Part shown: one piece after another, positions 1-7,782 of the stretch
How positions within the stretch are numbered: the first letter of the stretch is position 1
Layout of the letters: each line of letters opens with the position of its first letter
Origin: Gracilimonas sp.
Lineage (GTDB): Bacteria > Bacteroidota > Rhodothermia > Balneolales > Balneolaceae
Length of the DNA stretch: 64,000 bases
Direction of reading: 5' to 3'
Assembly: GCF_014762685.1 (NCBI RefSeq)
Contig: NZ_JABURM010000008.1
Coordinates: forward strand, 1-64,000
The notes under the pieces: generated by a model
The model's input: only the letters and a program-made list of their open reading frames with translations
Told to the model about the DNA's origin: nothing
Databases searched by the model: none
Made by a program: the position numbers and the translations under genes

Positions 1-509
1 AGGCTGTGGTGAGGACAATCCATGTGGTGGGAGATCCCGGTTCGGCACCTCCGCTCCGCTGCGGTTTGACCGGGATGACGGGTTTTTTCTACTCTACACC
101 CTACCCAAGGGCTGTCATCCCGCACGAAGTGAACACGGAGATGCGGGATCTCCTTGACGCAACATCGCTCTGGCCACGGGCATCCACCTCATCCTTGTTC
201 TATTCCTTATCATCCAAAAGAGTAAAAATTAGTCCGTCGTCCCAATGAAATGCGATGGGCGATGTGCGATGGACCGAACGGCGAAGGAATGGCAAGGACA
301 TAAACAAGCCAAGGTCTTCAGACCTGCATGACTAAGCCAACCAGGTCATTTCAAACAACCGGGACCCGTATCAGGGAGATTGCCGCGTTGTTGAAACTCC
401 CAAACCCGCATTCCACCTCCCGGGCTCCTCACAATGACGAAATAAAAAAGCCTGCAGTTTTACAGCCGCAGGCTTTGGGTCTCCAACAACAAGATTTTGG
501 TCAATTCAA
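1..509. repeat. Gene-free region with hairpin repeats
   Basis: I see no convincing gene here. The stretch holds repeat modules: an inverted pair GGAGATCCCGG / CCGGGATGAC at about 28-80, a second hairpin GTCATCCCGCA / TGCGGGATCTCC at about 115-153, and at 372-438 one copy of a repeat that recurs at 1862-1930, 2483-2552 and 5738-5804 (GGAGATTGC near one end, CTCCTCRCAATGAC at the other). Short open frames here merely read through the repeats. A small hairpin GCCTGCAGTTTTACAGCCGCAGGC at 449-472 followed by a weak T-rich tail could terminate the acyl-CoA dehydrogenase gene that ends at 510 on the minus strand. Confidence 0.6.
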
Positions 510-1682
510 TTATACAAGACCTTTTTTAAGCTCGCGTGCAATAATCAATCGCTGCACTTCAGAGGTTCCCTCGCCGATGGTCATCAGCTTGGAATCTCTG
601 AGGAAACGTTCTACATGGTATTCTTTGGTATATCCGTACCCGCCGTGAATTTGGATGGCATCCAGCGCAGCACGAACCGAGAGTTCGGAGGCAAAAAGCT
701 TGGCCATGGAAGCTTCGGTGGTATAACGTTTACCATTGTCTTTGAGCCAGGCCGCTCTTAATACCAGCAGCCGGGCGGCATCAATTTCAGTAGCCATATC
801 CACCATCTTCCCTTCTATATACTGGAAATTTCCGATGGCAGAGCCAAATTGTTTTCTCTCCATGGAATACTTCAGCGATTCTTCCAGGGCACCGCGTGCA
901 ATCCCGACGGATAATGCGGCAATCCCTACACGTCCGCCGTCCAATACTTTCATGGTATCCACAAATCCCTGTCCTTCTTCACCTAATAAATTTTCTGCGG
1001 GTACCTCCACATTCTCAAAAACAACTTCGGTGGTATCCGATGAATTCATTCCAAGCTTGTGCATCCCCGGTCCCGGTTTTACTCCGTCCCACTCCCGCTC
1101 TACGATAAATGCAGAAATACCTTTCGTTCCTTCATTTGGATCGGTTTTGGCAAGAACCACATAGGTATCACCTACAGAACCCTGGGTGATAAAAATCTTG
1201 GTGCCGTTAAGGATGTATTTATCTCCTTTCTTTATCGCTGTTGTCTTCATTCCCGAAGCATCACTGCCTGAACCGGGTTCCGTTAAACACCAGGCTGCCA
1301 ATTTTTTTCCGGAAGTAAGTTCCGGCATATACTTCAGTTTCTGTTCGTGATTTCCTGCCAGGGCAATGTGTCCGGTTCCCAGGGAAGTATGGGAAGCCAC
1401 CGTCAGCGCCAGGGAAGCATCCCACCGGGCTATTTCTTCCAGCACCAGACAAAAGCTGACCACATCAAAGCCGCCACCGCCATATTGTTCTTCATGATAT
1501 ATTCCCAGCATCCCCAATTCACCCAGTTCTTTTACAATTTCATGGGGAAATTCTTTGCTGTTATCTCTCTCCATCACCGTTGGGGCAACATTGCGCTCTA
1601 CAAATTCCTTAACGCTGTCGCGAATCATTTTTTGATCATCGGTAAGCTCAAATGACATCTCTCGGTCTAAAACAGTGTCCAT
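510..1682 (-). CDS. Acyl-CoA dehydrogenase
   Basis: FAD-dependent acyl-CoA dehydrogenase that introduces the alpha-beta double bond into an acyl-CoA thioester and passes electrons to electron-transfer flavoprotein, in fatty-acid or branched-chain amino-acid degradation. The 390 residues match the short/medium-chain family length. Visible signatures are the FAD/substrate segment [12 protein letters not shown] (about 131-142), the C-terminal [19 protein letters not shown] and the GEGTSEVQ motif whose Glu (about 374) sits where the catalytic base of this family lies. The first Met is followed at residue 9 by another (position 1658) beginning MSFELTDDQ, which resembles the usual start of the family better, so the true start may be 24 nt downstream. 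It stands alone between repeat-rich gaps. Chain-length preference cannot be read from the sequence. Confidence 0.93.
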   Translation of the reverse strand: MDTVLDREMSFELTDDQKMIRDSVKEFVERNVAPTVMERDNSKEFPHEIVKELGELGMLGIYHEEQYGGGGFDVVSFCLVLEEIARWDASLALTVASHTSLGTGHIALAGNHEQKLKYMPELTSGKKLAAWCLTEPGSGSDASGMKTTAIKKGDKYILNGTKIFITQGSVGDTYVVLAKTDPNEGTKGISAFIVEREWDGVKPGPGMHKLGMNSSDTTEVVFENVEVPAENLLGEEGQGFVDTMKVLDGGRVGIAALSVGIARGALEESLKYSMERKQFGSAIGNFQYIEGKMVDMATEIDAARLLVLRAAWLKDNGKRYTTEASMAKLFASELSVRAALDAIQIHGGYGYTKEYHVERFLRDSKLMTIGEGTSEVQRLIIARELKKGLV

Positions 1683-2600
1683 ATTATTGTAATACTTTCT
1701 ATCTAATTATATTTGCTTGTTGGAAACGCTTCCAAGATAACGGTTTGTTTGTTTAATATCGTTCAGGAAGGTGTAAAAATTGTCCAAACTGTTAAATTAG
1801 TTTCAAGGGGCAAGGTCCAAGTGTTTGGGATTTGGTATTTCAAACAACCGGGTGCTCGTTTCAAGGAGATTGCCGCGTCGTTGGACTTCCCAAACCTGCA
1901 TTCCATCTCACAGGCTCCTCGCAATGACCGGTCTTTTTTGGAATTTTTTTCACCCGTCATCGCGAGGCATCCGTTAAATCCTGTCCATCCTGAAAATCCC
2001 GGTTCAGAGTGATGGATGCGCCACCAGCTCATGGGTAAAATATCATTCGTAAAAAAACCACTTAGCCCTTGCCACCACCGACCCTCCTCTTTATCTCCTC
2101 CCGGGAGGAGAAACTCTGTGGAAATTTCCGGGGAATTTCCACCTCAGAATCCATTTAAGGAGAAACTTGAAAACACGGGGAAAGAAGTAAACAACGGTTG
2201 AGAAGGTGGGTAAGCAGGAACCGTGCAAGTGTTTACCGGGCCTGCGATCTTCGTGTTTTCTTGATCTTTTGGTTCGTTTTGGATGACAGGAGCCTTTTAA
2301 TACACACATAGCCATCCGCCGGTTGGCGGACGGGCATTGCCTTTCAGGCAACAGTACACCATGACCGGCACGGGCATCCACCACGACAGTGGCGCCTGAT
2401 CAGCAAACACCGACCATGTCATCCTGAGGAGTGAGCGGAGCGAACAACGAAGGATCTCCATGACATGTCCGGGTGATCGCTTCAGGGAGATTGCTTCGTC
2501 GACCAACCTCCCAACCCTGCATTCCACCTCCCGGGCTCCTCGCAATGACCGGGCCTTTTGGAATTTGGTCATTGCAACTTGATCCTTGGAATTTACCCCC
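1683..2600. repeat. Gene-free gap built of dispersed repeats
   Basis: About 0.9 kb without a credible gene. It contains repeat copies at 1862-1930 and 2483-2552 (GGAGATTGC ... CTCCTCGCAATGACC family), 2418-2459 (GTCATCCTGAGGAGTGAGC ... CGAAGGATCTCC family) and about 2361-2398 (ATGACCGGCACGGGCATC ... GACAGTGGCGC family). All three families recur in the gap after lexA at 5348-5861 in the same relative order. The 60-99-codon frames here on both strands are low-quality and repeat-derived. Confidence 0.65.
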
Positions 2601-4640
2601 CTATTCTTCTCTTTGCTGCCAGTATGCCTTGGTAACTTTATCGCCTTCCAGGATTCGGTCCACCACCTCCATTCCCTCCGTTACTTCACCCACGATGGTA
2701 TAGTCTCCATTCAGATGGGGTTTCCACTGGTGCATAATAAAATATTGGCTTCCTTCGGTATCCGTACCCGCGCTGGCTATCCCTACCATGCCTCGCTTAT
2801 AATCTTTTTCGGAGCCCTCCGTCGGCACCACATATCCGGGACCGCCCGTGCCAAGGCCGGACTCCACATCCCCGCCCTGAATTACAAAGTTTGGCACCAC
2901 CCGGTGAAAGGCTACTCCATCGTAAGCGCCGGCTTGAGTCAGGCTGTCCATTCCGGCAATGGTTGCCGGGGCAATCAATACATTCATTGCAATTTTAATG
3001 GTTCCTTTTTCTGTTTCGAGCACCCAAATCGGTTCGTATTCCAGTTCCGCAAGCCGTTGCCAGTTTGGGGTACGGAACGTTTGAGGTTTCCCTTCTTCAT
3101 CCGGAATCTCCCAGCCCTGCCCGTGAAGCGCACTATTAAGGGCTGCATTCCCTTTCTGCACTAATGCATCAATAACAGGGGCGGCGCGATCTTCAAAATG
3201 CTCTTTCAACAAACTTCCATACGCCTGAAAAACCTCTACATCTTCCGGCAGCCGGTAATCAGACAAAAGTTCTTCAAGCCGTTCAAAATCATTTTCCTCA
3301 ACCAGACCTGAAGCGGTTAAAAAATTGAGAGTGGTATAGGTGATACTCCGGTCTTTCTGCTCCAGAAGTTCAAACACCAGGGTCCTGATTCTTGTTCTGA
3401 ACGAGGTGCTTTTACGGGCCTCACTCAAATTCGTCCACCATCCGGACAACGCCTGCACAGCAAATGTACCTTCCATCCTGTTTTCACTCACCGCATATTC
3501 TTCCAGCGTCTCCAAATACTCTTCAGCGGCCAATCCCTTTTGATAGATATTCAATTTCTTAATCAATAAGTATTCGCTTTCCTCAGCAAGGGTGTCCGCT
3601 AAACTCAGATATCCCGATACCTCGCTCAAAGCCAAAATACCTGATAGCCGAACCGATGCTTCTTTCTCTTCATTCTCCACCACTTCCGAAATTATGACCT
3701 CATCAAAAGCAGCAACTTTTCCGGGATGATTTTTGATCTGGCTGAGTGCCACCTCATTTACTGCGGGATTGGAATGATTTAGCAGCCGGCGATATAAATT
3801 CTCCAGTTTCTCACTCCAATTCAACTTTCCGGTATGCTGAGCCAGTTCAATGGCCAATTGCACATTCATTTGTGAGGCGTCCCCAATCGGCAGGCGCGCA
3901 AAGAACCATTCGGCATCGGTATTAAACAGAATCTTTGCCGCATATTGTTTTATTTCGGGCCTTTGTGTCCACTCATAAGTCTCCCAAAGCGTTTGACGCA
4001 TATCATCGCCAGCCAGGGCTTGATTACTTCTATAGAGACCATAAAAATAGGCGCGGAATAATTCAGGATCATCAAGTATTGCAGCATACCGCAGTAGAAC
4101 CTTTTGGTTCGATTCATTCAGTTCATGTTCAATGGATAACCGGCTAATAGCTAACGCTGTTTCGTATTCATAATCGGAATCCATGATGGTTTCAAAATTC
4201 TGTACCAAAAAATTTAATGAAGCCTGATTTCCCTGCCGCCCCAAAACCAAACTGATTCCATTTCGAAGAGAAGGGCGGATTTCCCATAAATCCTGCAGCC
4301 GGCTTAATTGCTCATCGGTAAGCTCCTGATGACTTAACGCCACCCAGGCTACCTCTGAATCAGCGTATTGCACCCTGGTTATAAATTCGTCCATACTTTC
4401 AACCGGGGTGCTTATCAACCCACGCCAGGCTTGATTTCGGATATATTCATTGGAATGATCCGTAAATGCTAACAATGAATCCGCATTTCTCTCAAAAACA
4501 TAGGTGTACAACTCCGGGTAATCCTCAGTCAGCAGTTCCGAATAGGCACTTTCCCGGGCACAGGATATGATCATTAAAAACACCGTACACAGGGCTATCA
4601 GCCTGTACATGTTTTTTACACATTTACTATTGAACTTCAT
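2601..4640 (-). CDS. HEAT-repeat lipoprotein with C-terminal cyclophilin domain
   Basis: Exported lipoprotein combining a long helical-repeat region with a peptidyl-prolyl cis-trans isomerase, probably a periplasmic folding factor. The N-terminus has a hydrophobic signal ending in the lipobox-like IISC, then about 480 residues of HEAT-like helices, then a cyclophilin domain over roughly the last 150 residues with FHRVVPNFVIQGGD (catalytic Arg in FHR) and GSQYFIMHQ. I placed the start at 4640 (679 aa) rather than 4664 because an AAGGAG Shine-Dalgarno lies 7 nt upstream of that ATG. The gene diverges from lexA across a 50-bp gap. Cyclophilins are common; fusion to a large repeat scaffold on a lipid anchor is less so. 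The PPIase call is firm and the cellular client unknown. Confidence 0.88.
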   Translation of the reverse strand: MKFNSKCVKNMYRLIALCTVFLMIISCARESAYSELLTEDYPELYTYVFERNADSLLAFTDHSNEYIRNQAWRGLISTPVESMDEFITRVQYADSEVAWVALSHQELTDEQLSRLQDLWEIRPSLRNGISLVLGRQGNQASLNFLVQNFETIMDSDYEYETALAISRLSIEHELNESNQKVLLRYAAILDDPELFRAYFYGLYRSNQALAGDDMRQTLWETYEWTQRPEIKQYAAKILFNTDAEWFFARLPIGDASQMNVQLAIELAQHTGKLNWSEKLENLYRRLLNHSNPAVNEVALSQIKNHPGKVAAFDEVIISEVVENEEKEASVRLSGILALSEVSGYLSLADTLAEESEYLLIKKLNIYQKGLAAEEYLETLEEYAVSENRMEGTFAVQALSGWWTNLSEARKSTSFRTRIRTLVFELLEQKDRSITYTTLNFLTASGLVEENDFERLEELLSDYRLPEDVEVFQAYGSLLKEHFEDRAAPVIDALVQKGNAALNSALHGQGWEIPDEEGKPQTFRTPNWQRLAELEYEPIWVLETEKGTIKIAMNVLIAPATIAGMDSLTQAGAYDGVAFHRVVPNFVIQGGDVESGLGTGGPGYVVPTEGSEKDYKRGMVGIASAGTDTEGSQYFIMHQWKPHLNGDYTIVGEVTEGMEVVDRILEGDKVTKAYWQQREE

Positions 4641-4659
4641 ATATAAACTCCTTTTATTA
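4641..4659 (-). promoter_or_regulatory. Shine-Dalgarno deciding the start of the HEAT-cyclophilin gene
   Basis: On the minus strand the bases before the ATG at 4640 read AAAAGGAGTTTATAT, a good AAGGAG ribosome-binding site 7 nt from the start. The in-frame ATG 24 nt further upstream (4664) has no comparable site, which favours the shorter protein. Confidence 0.65.
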
Positions 4660-4690
4660 CACATATATTTTACATAAAATACAGATTACC

Positions 4691-5347
4691 ATGGATAATG
4701 CACATTTAACGCGCAAACAGCACGAGTTTTTCAACTTCATTGTCGATTATAAAAAAGAACATGAAGTTTGGCCGACGTATAGAGAAATAGCCGATCATTT
4801 TGGGTATGCATCGCCCAACAGCGTCACCCAAAATATACAGGCGTTGCTTAAGAAAGGCTATCTGGTAAAACGGGATGATGAAGAATATGATTTACCGCCT
4901 GAAAAGAAAAGCTTACTGGGTGAGACGGAAGCTCAGGAAGGCATCCCGATTCGCGGATTGATTGCGGCCGGTTCTCTGCAGGAAGCCGTTGAAGCCAATT
5001 TGGGCAGTATTACCATGGATACCCTGTTCCCGGACCTGGATGATTTGTTTGCACTGCGGGTGACGGGATTCAGCATGAAAGATGTGGGCATCTATGACGG
5101 TGATTTTGTGCTGCTGATGGATACTGATGTAAAAAATGGAGATATCGGAGCAGTATTATATGACGGAGAAACCAGTCTTAAGAAAATTTACTGGGATGAC
5201 AATGGTTTGCGTCTTGAGCCTGCCAATCCCGAGTATGACGATATTTTTATTGAGCCGGATGTATTTGAAGAGGTGCGCATCATTGGCAAATATATCGGCC
5301 ATGTAAACCGTCAGGGCTTCCAGCGCGCGGTTCCAAAAGTGGCGTAG
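4691..5347 (+). CDS. lexA: LexA-type SOS repressor
   Basis: Transcriptional repressor of the DNA-damage response that self-cleaves when RecA filaments form. The 218 residues include an N-terminal winged helix (about 1-65, with YREIADHFGYASPNSVTQNI as the recognition region) and a C-terminal S24 peptidase domain. Visible catalytic features are the scissile Ala93-Gly94 in GLIAAGS, nucleophile Ser128 in VTGFSMKD and general-base Lys164 in TSLKKI. It is divergent from the HEAT-cyclophilin gene with only 50 bp between their starts, so promoters must overlap; I could not identify a certain LexA operator there. The gene is monocistronic and followed by a repeat-filled gap. Confidence 0.95.
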   Translation: MDNAHLTRKQHEFFNFIVDYKKEHEVWPTYREIADHFGYASPNSVTQNIQALLKKGYLVKRDDEEYDLPPEKKSLLGETEAQEGIPIRGLIAAGSLQEAVEANLGSITMDTLFPDLDDLFALRVTGFSMKDVGIYDGDFVLLMDTDVKNGDIGAVLYDGETSLKKIYWDDNGLRLEPANPEYDDIFIEPDVFEEVRIIGKYIGHVNRQGFQRAVPKVA

Positions 5348-5861
5348 AGTGAATGGGCGGGAATAAGGGGCTACACACATATGACCCCGTTTGGGTCGGC
5401 TTGCCAACAGAATCCATGGAATCCTATCATCCGCCTAATCCGGGGTTCTCAGATGATGAGTCGGGGTAAATATTCCAAGCCGTATCAGGGAAATCCTTCA
5501 CTCCGCATGCGCTTCGTTCAGGATGACAGCACATCATGACCGGCACGGGCATCTGCCACGACAGTGGCGCTTGGACACTTACCACCACCCCCGTCATCCT
5601 GAGGAGTGAGCGCAGTGCATACGCAGCGAACGACGAAGGATCTCCTTAAAGCGAGCAATGCACTTGCCAAAGACTCGAACCTTGTGTCCCTTTGGAGGGA
5701 CAGGGTTTTAGCCGTTGTTGCACAGCCGGGTTCGTATCAGGGAGATTGCTTCGTCGTCCAACCTCCAGCCCTGCATTCCACCTCACAGCCTCCTCGCAAT
5801 GACCGGGCTTATTTGGAATTTGGAGCTTGGAATTTTAAATAACGGGTATCAATCTATAAAC
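5348..5861. repeat. Gene-free gap with three repeat families
   Basis: No supported gene. Copies of the three intergenic repeat families seen at 2361-2552 recur: about 5536-5570 (ATGACCGGCACGGGCATC type), 5593-5645 (GTCATCCTGAGGAGTGAGC ... CGAAGGATCTCC type) and 5738-5804 (CAGGGAGATTGC ... CTCCTCGCAATGACC type). The order and orientation are the same as in the other gap, which suggests a composite element or shared insertion history. A 78-codon open frame at 5606-5842 only reads through these repeats. Confidence 0.65.
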
Positions 5862-6098
5862 CTAAGGAAGCGGAGAATTATCAGGCAGGTGTGAAGGAAG
5901 ATCTTTATCATCTAAAATGGTTGTTTTCTTGTGGGGTACTTTCAGATCCCTGGCAATGGTAAGAAAACGGCCGTTGGCATCTTTGCGGGCCTCGTGAAGC
6001 TGCGAATCTTTAATCCATGCGCGGCCTCCGTCACGCTGCAATCGCTTGGTATTTTTATATTTGAATGCCTGTTCGTGCAGTGATGGTAATTTTTTCAT
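5862..6098 (-). CDS. Small basic hypothetical protein
   Basis: A 78-residue open frame with no family I recognise. It is rich in Lys, Arg and Asp, has no signal peptide or membrane segment, and reads like a soluble cytoplasmic protein (central GGRAWIKDSQLHEARKDANG, then FLTIARDLKVPHKKTT). It lies divergent from rplU, about 140 bp away. Unlike the neighbouring repeat-derived frames, it does not overlap any repeat and has balanced, gene-like composition, which is why I keep it. No Shine-Dalgarno of note. Function unknown. Confidence 0.5.
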   Translation of the reverse strand: MKKLPSLHEQAFKYKNTKRLQRDGGRAWIKDSQLHEARKDANGRFLTIARDLKVPHKKTTILDDKDLPSHLPDNSPLP

Positions 6099-6165
6099 GC
6101 TTCTAAGGTAATTTATTTTTCTCTAAAGTTAAGTGAACTTTCTGAATTAATCAGTTCAGATTTGC

Positions 6166-6196
6166 TTTGTTTTGTACGAAGTAAGCCTTATCTTTT
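6166..6196 (+). promoter_or_regulatory. Possible Bacteroidota-type promoter of rplU-rpmA
   Basis: TTTG at 6166-6169, a 19-nt spacer and TATCTTTT at 6189-6196 resemble the TTTG-N19/21-TAnnTTTG arrangement known for the main sigma factor of Bacteroidetes. It ends about 40 nt before the rplU start. This is a pattern match only; whether Balneolota use that consensus is assumed. Confidence 0.4.
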
Positions 6197-6237
6197 CAAG
6201 CTCTGAATTAAATGCAAAAGAAAGAAATTAAACGATT

Positions 6238-6771
6238 ATGTACGCTATAGTTGAAATCGGCGGACACCAATATAAAGTAGCAGAAAACGACGTGCTGTTT
6301 GTTGACAAGCAAAACGCCGACGGTGAAAAGCTTACATTTGATAAAGTGTTGCTGATAAAAGATGATAACGGAAATGTAAATGTTGGGACTCCGGTTGTTG
6401 AAGGAGCAGAAGTTTCCGCCACTATTTTGGATACTGTTAAAGCTGATAAAGTATTAGTGTTCAAGAAAAAACGTCGTAAAGGATATCAGAAGCTTAACGG
6501 CCACCGACAGGTAATGTCTCAAATTCAAATTGAGAGCATCTCCGCTTCCGGTGCCACTTCGTCCAAAAAGAAATCAAAATCATCCAAAAAAGATGAAGCT
6601 CCGGCTAAGAAGGCTGAAGCCAAGAAAGCAGCTCCTAAAAAAGAAAAAGAAGAGTCTGTTGATTTAAGTTCAATGACAGTTGCTGAGCTTAAAGAATTGG
6701 CAAAAGAAAGAGGCCTTACCGGTTACTCCAGCTTGAGAAAAGCTGAATTAATTGAAGCTTTAGAAAAATAA
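6238..6771 (+). CDS. rplU: Ribosomal protein bL21 with SAP-like C-terminal extension
   Basis: Large-subunit protein binding 23S rRNA. Residues 1-103 are a normal bL21 (MYAIVEIGGHQYKV start, KRRKGYQKLNGHRQ near the end), the size of the whole E. coli protein. A Lys/Ala/Ser-rich linker follows (about 104-138), then a compact domain at about 140-177, MTVAELKELAKERGLTGYSS..KAELIEALEK, resembling the SAP/Rho-N/HeH helix-extension-helix fold that binds nucleic acid. Total 177 aa. It is 27 bp upstream of rpmA, the usual bL21-bL27 pair, and the two share the terminator at 7077. The ribosomal part is certain; the role of the tail is inference. Confidence 0.96.
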   Translation: MYAIVEIGGHQYKVAENDVLFVDKQNADGEKLTFDKVLLIKDDNGNVNVGTPVVEGAEVSATILDTVKADKVLVFKKKRRKGYQKLNGHRQVMSQIQIESISASGATSSKKKSKSSKKDEAPAKKAEAKKAAPKKEKEESVDLSSMTVAELKELAKERGLTGYSSLRKAELIEALEK

Positions 6772-6798
6772 ATTTTTCATTACTAAACCCTTATTGTT

Positions 6799-7056
6799 AT
6801 GGCACATAAGAAAGGTCAAGGTTCTACCAGAAACGGTCGTGATTCCAACTCCAAAAGACTTGGCGTAAAAAAATTCGGCGGCGAATATGTTCGCGCCGGT
6901 GGTATTATTATTCGTCAGCGCGGCACTAAATTTCACCCCGGTGAAAACGTGAAACGCGGCGGAGACGATACACTATTTGCTACTGCTGACGGAACTGTAA
7001 ATTTTGCAGTACGCTCAGGCGGCCGTAAGCACGTAAATGTAGATCCTGTAAACTGA
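6799..7056 (+). CDS. rpmA: Ribosomal protein bL27
   Basis: Large-subunit protein whose flexible N-terminus reaches the peptidyl-transferase centre and helps tRNA placement. At 85 residues it has the family's full length. [20 protein letters not shown] at the N-terminus and the central [15 protein letters not shown] are diagnostic. There is no N-terminal cleavable extension of the Firmicutes kind. Second gene of the rplU-rpmA operon, followed by a strong intrinsic terminator. Confidence 0.98.
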   Translation: MAHKKGQGSTRNGRDSNSKRLGVKKFGGEYVRAGGIIIRQRGTKFHPGENVKRGGDDTLFATADGTVNFAVRSGGRKHVNVDPVN

Positions 7057-7076
7057 TCCACATATCTATGAAATTA

Positions 7077-7114
7077 AAAGCCCCGCACATAGTTTATGTG
7101 CGGGGCTTTTTTTA
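7077..7114 (+). terminator. Intrinsic terminator after rpmA
   Basis: Perfect stem GCCCCGCACAT / ATGTGCGGGGC (7080-7090 with 7096-7106) with a 5-nt loop, followed by a run of eight T and preceded by A residues. It closes the rplU-rpmA operon just before the next gene starts at 7126. Confidence 0.93.
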
Positions 7115-7125
7115 TATCTTAGTGT

Positions 7126-7779
7126 ATGCAAAATCCTGAAATCCCCGGCCTCGACCTACCCGTACGCAATATCTATTGTATCGGACGAAATTACGCTCAG
7201 CATGCAAAAGAAATGGGAAGCCCCATTCCTAAAATGCCCTTGGTATTTTTAAAACCCCTGGGTACCATTTGTTATAATAATGCGTCCATCTCACTTCCTG
7301 TACAAAGTAACGATATCCATTTCGAGGCTGAGATTGTTGTTGCCATTTCAAAATCAGGTAAAAATATCTCGCACGGCTCAGCCATGGATTATATTGCCGG
7401 ATATGGAGTAGGAATTGATTTTACGGCTCGTGATATCCAGCAATTAGCCAAGAAACAAGGCCACCCATGGTCTGTTGCAAAAGGATTTGATGACTTTGCC
7501 CCAATCAGCGAGTTCCTCCCTCCTTCTGAAATTGAAGATCCGGATAATATGGATATCAAACTTTTTCAAAATGGCTTTGTAAAACAGCATGGAAATTCTT
7601 CTGAAATGATTTTCCCAATACCCAACTTAATTACTTTTCTTTCCCAGATTTATACTCTCCACCCCGGCGACCTCATTTTTACCGGCACCCCGGAAGGCGT
7701 GGGCCAGGTAAGTTCAGGAGATAAACTGGAAGTCCTCCTTAACAACGGGAAGCAATCTTTAACTGTGAATATCGGGTAA
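7126..7779 (+). CDS. Fumarylacetoacetate hydrolase (FAH) family protein
   Basis: Metal-dependent hydrolase or decarboxylase acting on acylpyruvate-like C-C bonds (FAHD1/YcgM group by size; 217 aa is the short single-domain form). Metal ligands are visible as Glu67 and Glu69 in HFEAEI and Asp98 in GIDFTARD; Lys119 in VAKGFDDFAP and the closing LIFTGTPEGVG are also typical. The substrate, for example oxaloacetate, acylpyruvate or an aromatic-degradation product, cannot be decided. The gene begins right after the rpmA terminator and its stop is 3 nt before the start of the M23 peptidase gene, so the two are probably cotranscribed although functionally unrelated. Confidence 0.9.
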   Translation: MQNPEIPGLDLPVRNIYCIGRNYAQHAKEMGSPIPKMPLVFLKPLGTICYNNASISLPVQSNDIHFEAEIVVAISKSGKNISHGSAMDYIAGYGVGIDFTARDIQQLAKKQGHPWSVAKGFDDFAPISEFLPPSEIEDPDNMDIKLFQNGFVKQHGNSSEMIFPIPNLITFLSQIYTLHPGDLIFTGTPEGVGQVSSGDKLEVLLNNGKQSLTVNIG

Positions 7780-7782
7780 ATT

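Noticed and set aside
6-648. Open frames of 80 and 106 codons on the plus strand
   Set aside because: They run through hairpin repeats or, at the right end, antisense to the acyl-CoA dehydrogenase gene. No domain, start signal or codon pattern supports them.
1713-2572. Several 60-99-codon frames on both strands
   Set aside because: They coincide with repeat copies that recur elsewhere; translation of the repeats gives low-complexity, Arg/Pro/Ser-rich peptides with no family resemblance.
2586-3164. 192-codon plus-strand frame
   Set aside because: Antisense to the cyclophilin end of the lipoprotein gene, whose sense product is clearly a known domain.
5606-5842. 78-codon frame between lexA and the next gene
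   Set aside because: Begins inside a GTCATCCTGAGG repeat and ends in another, so it is repeat-derived.
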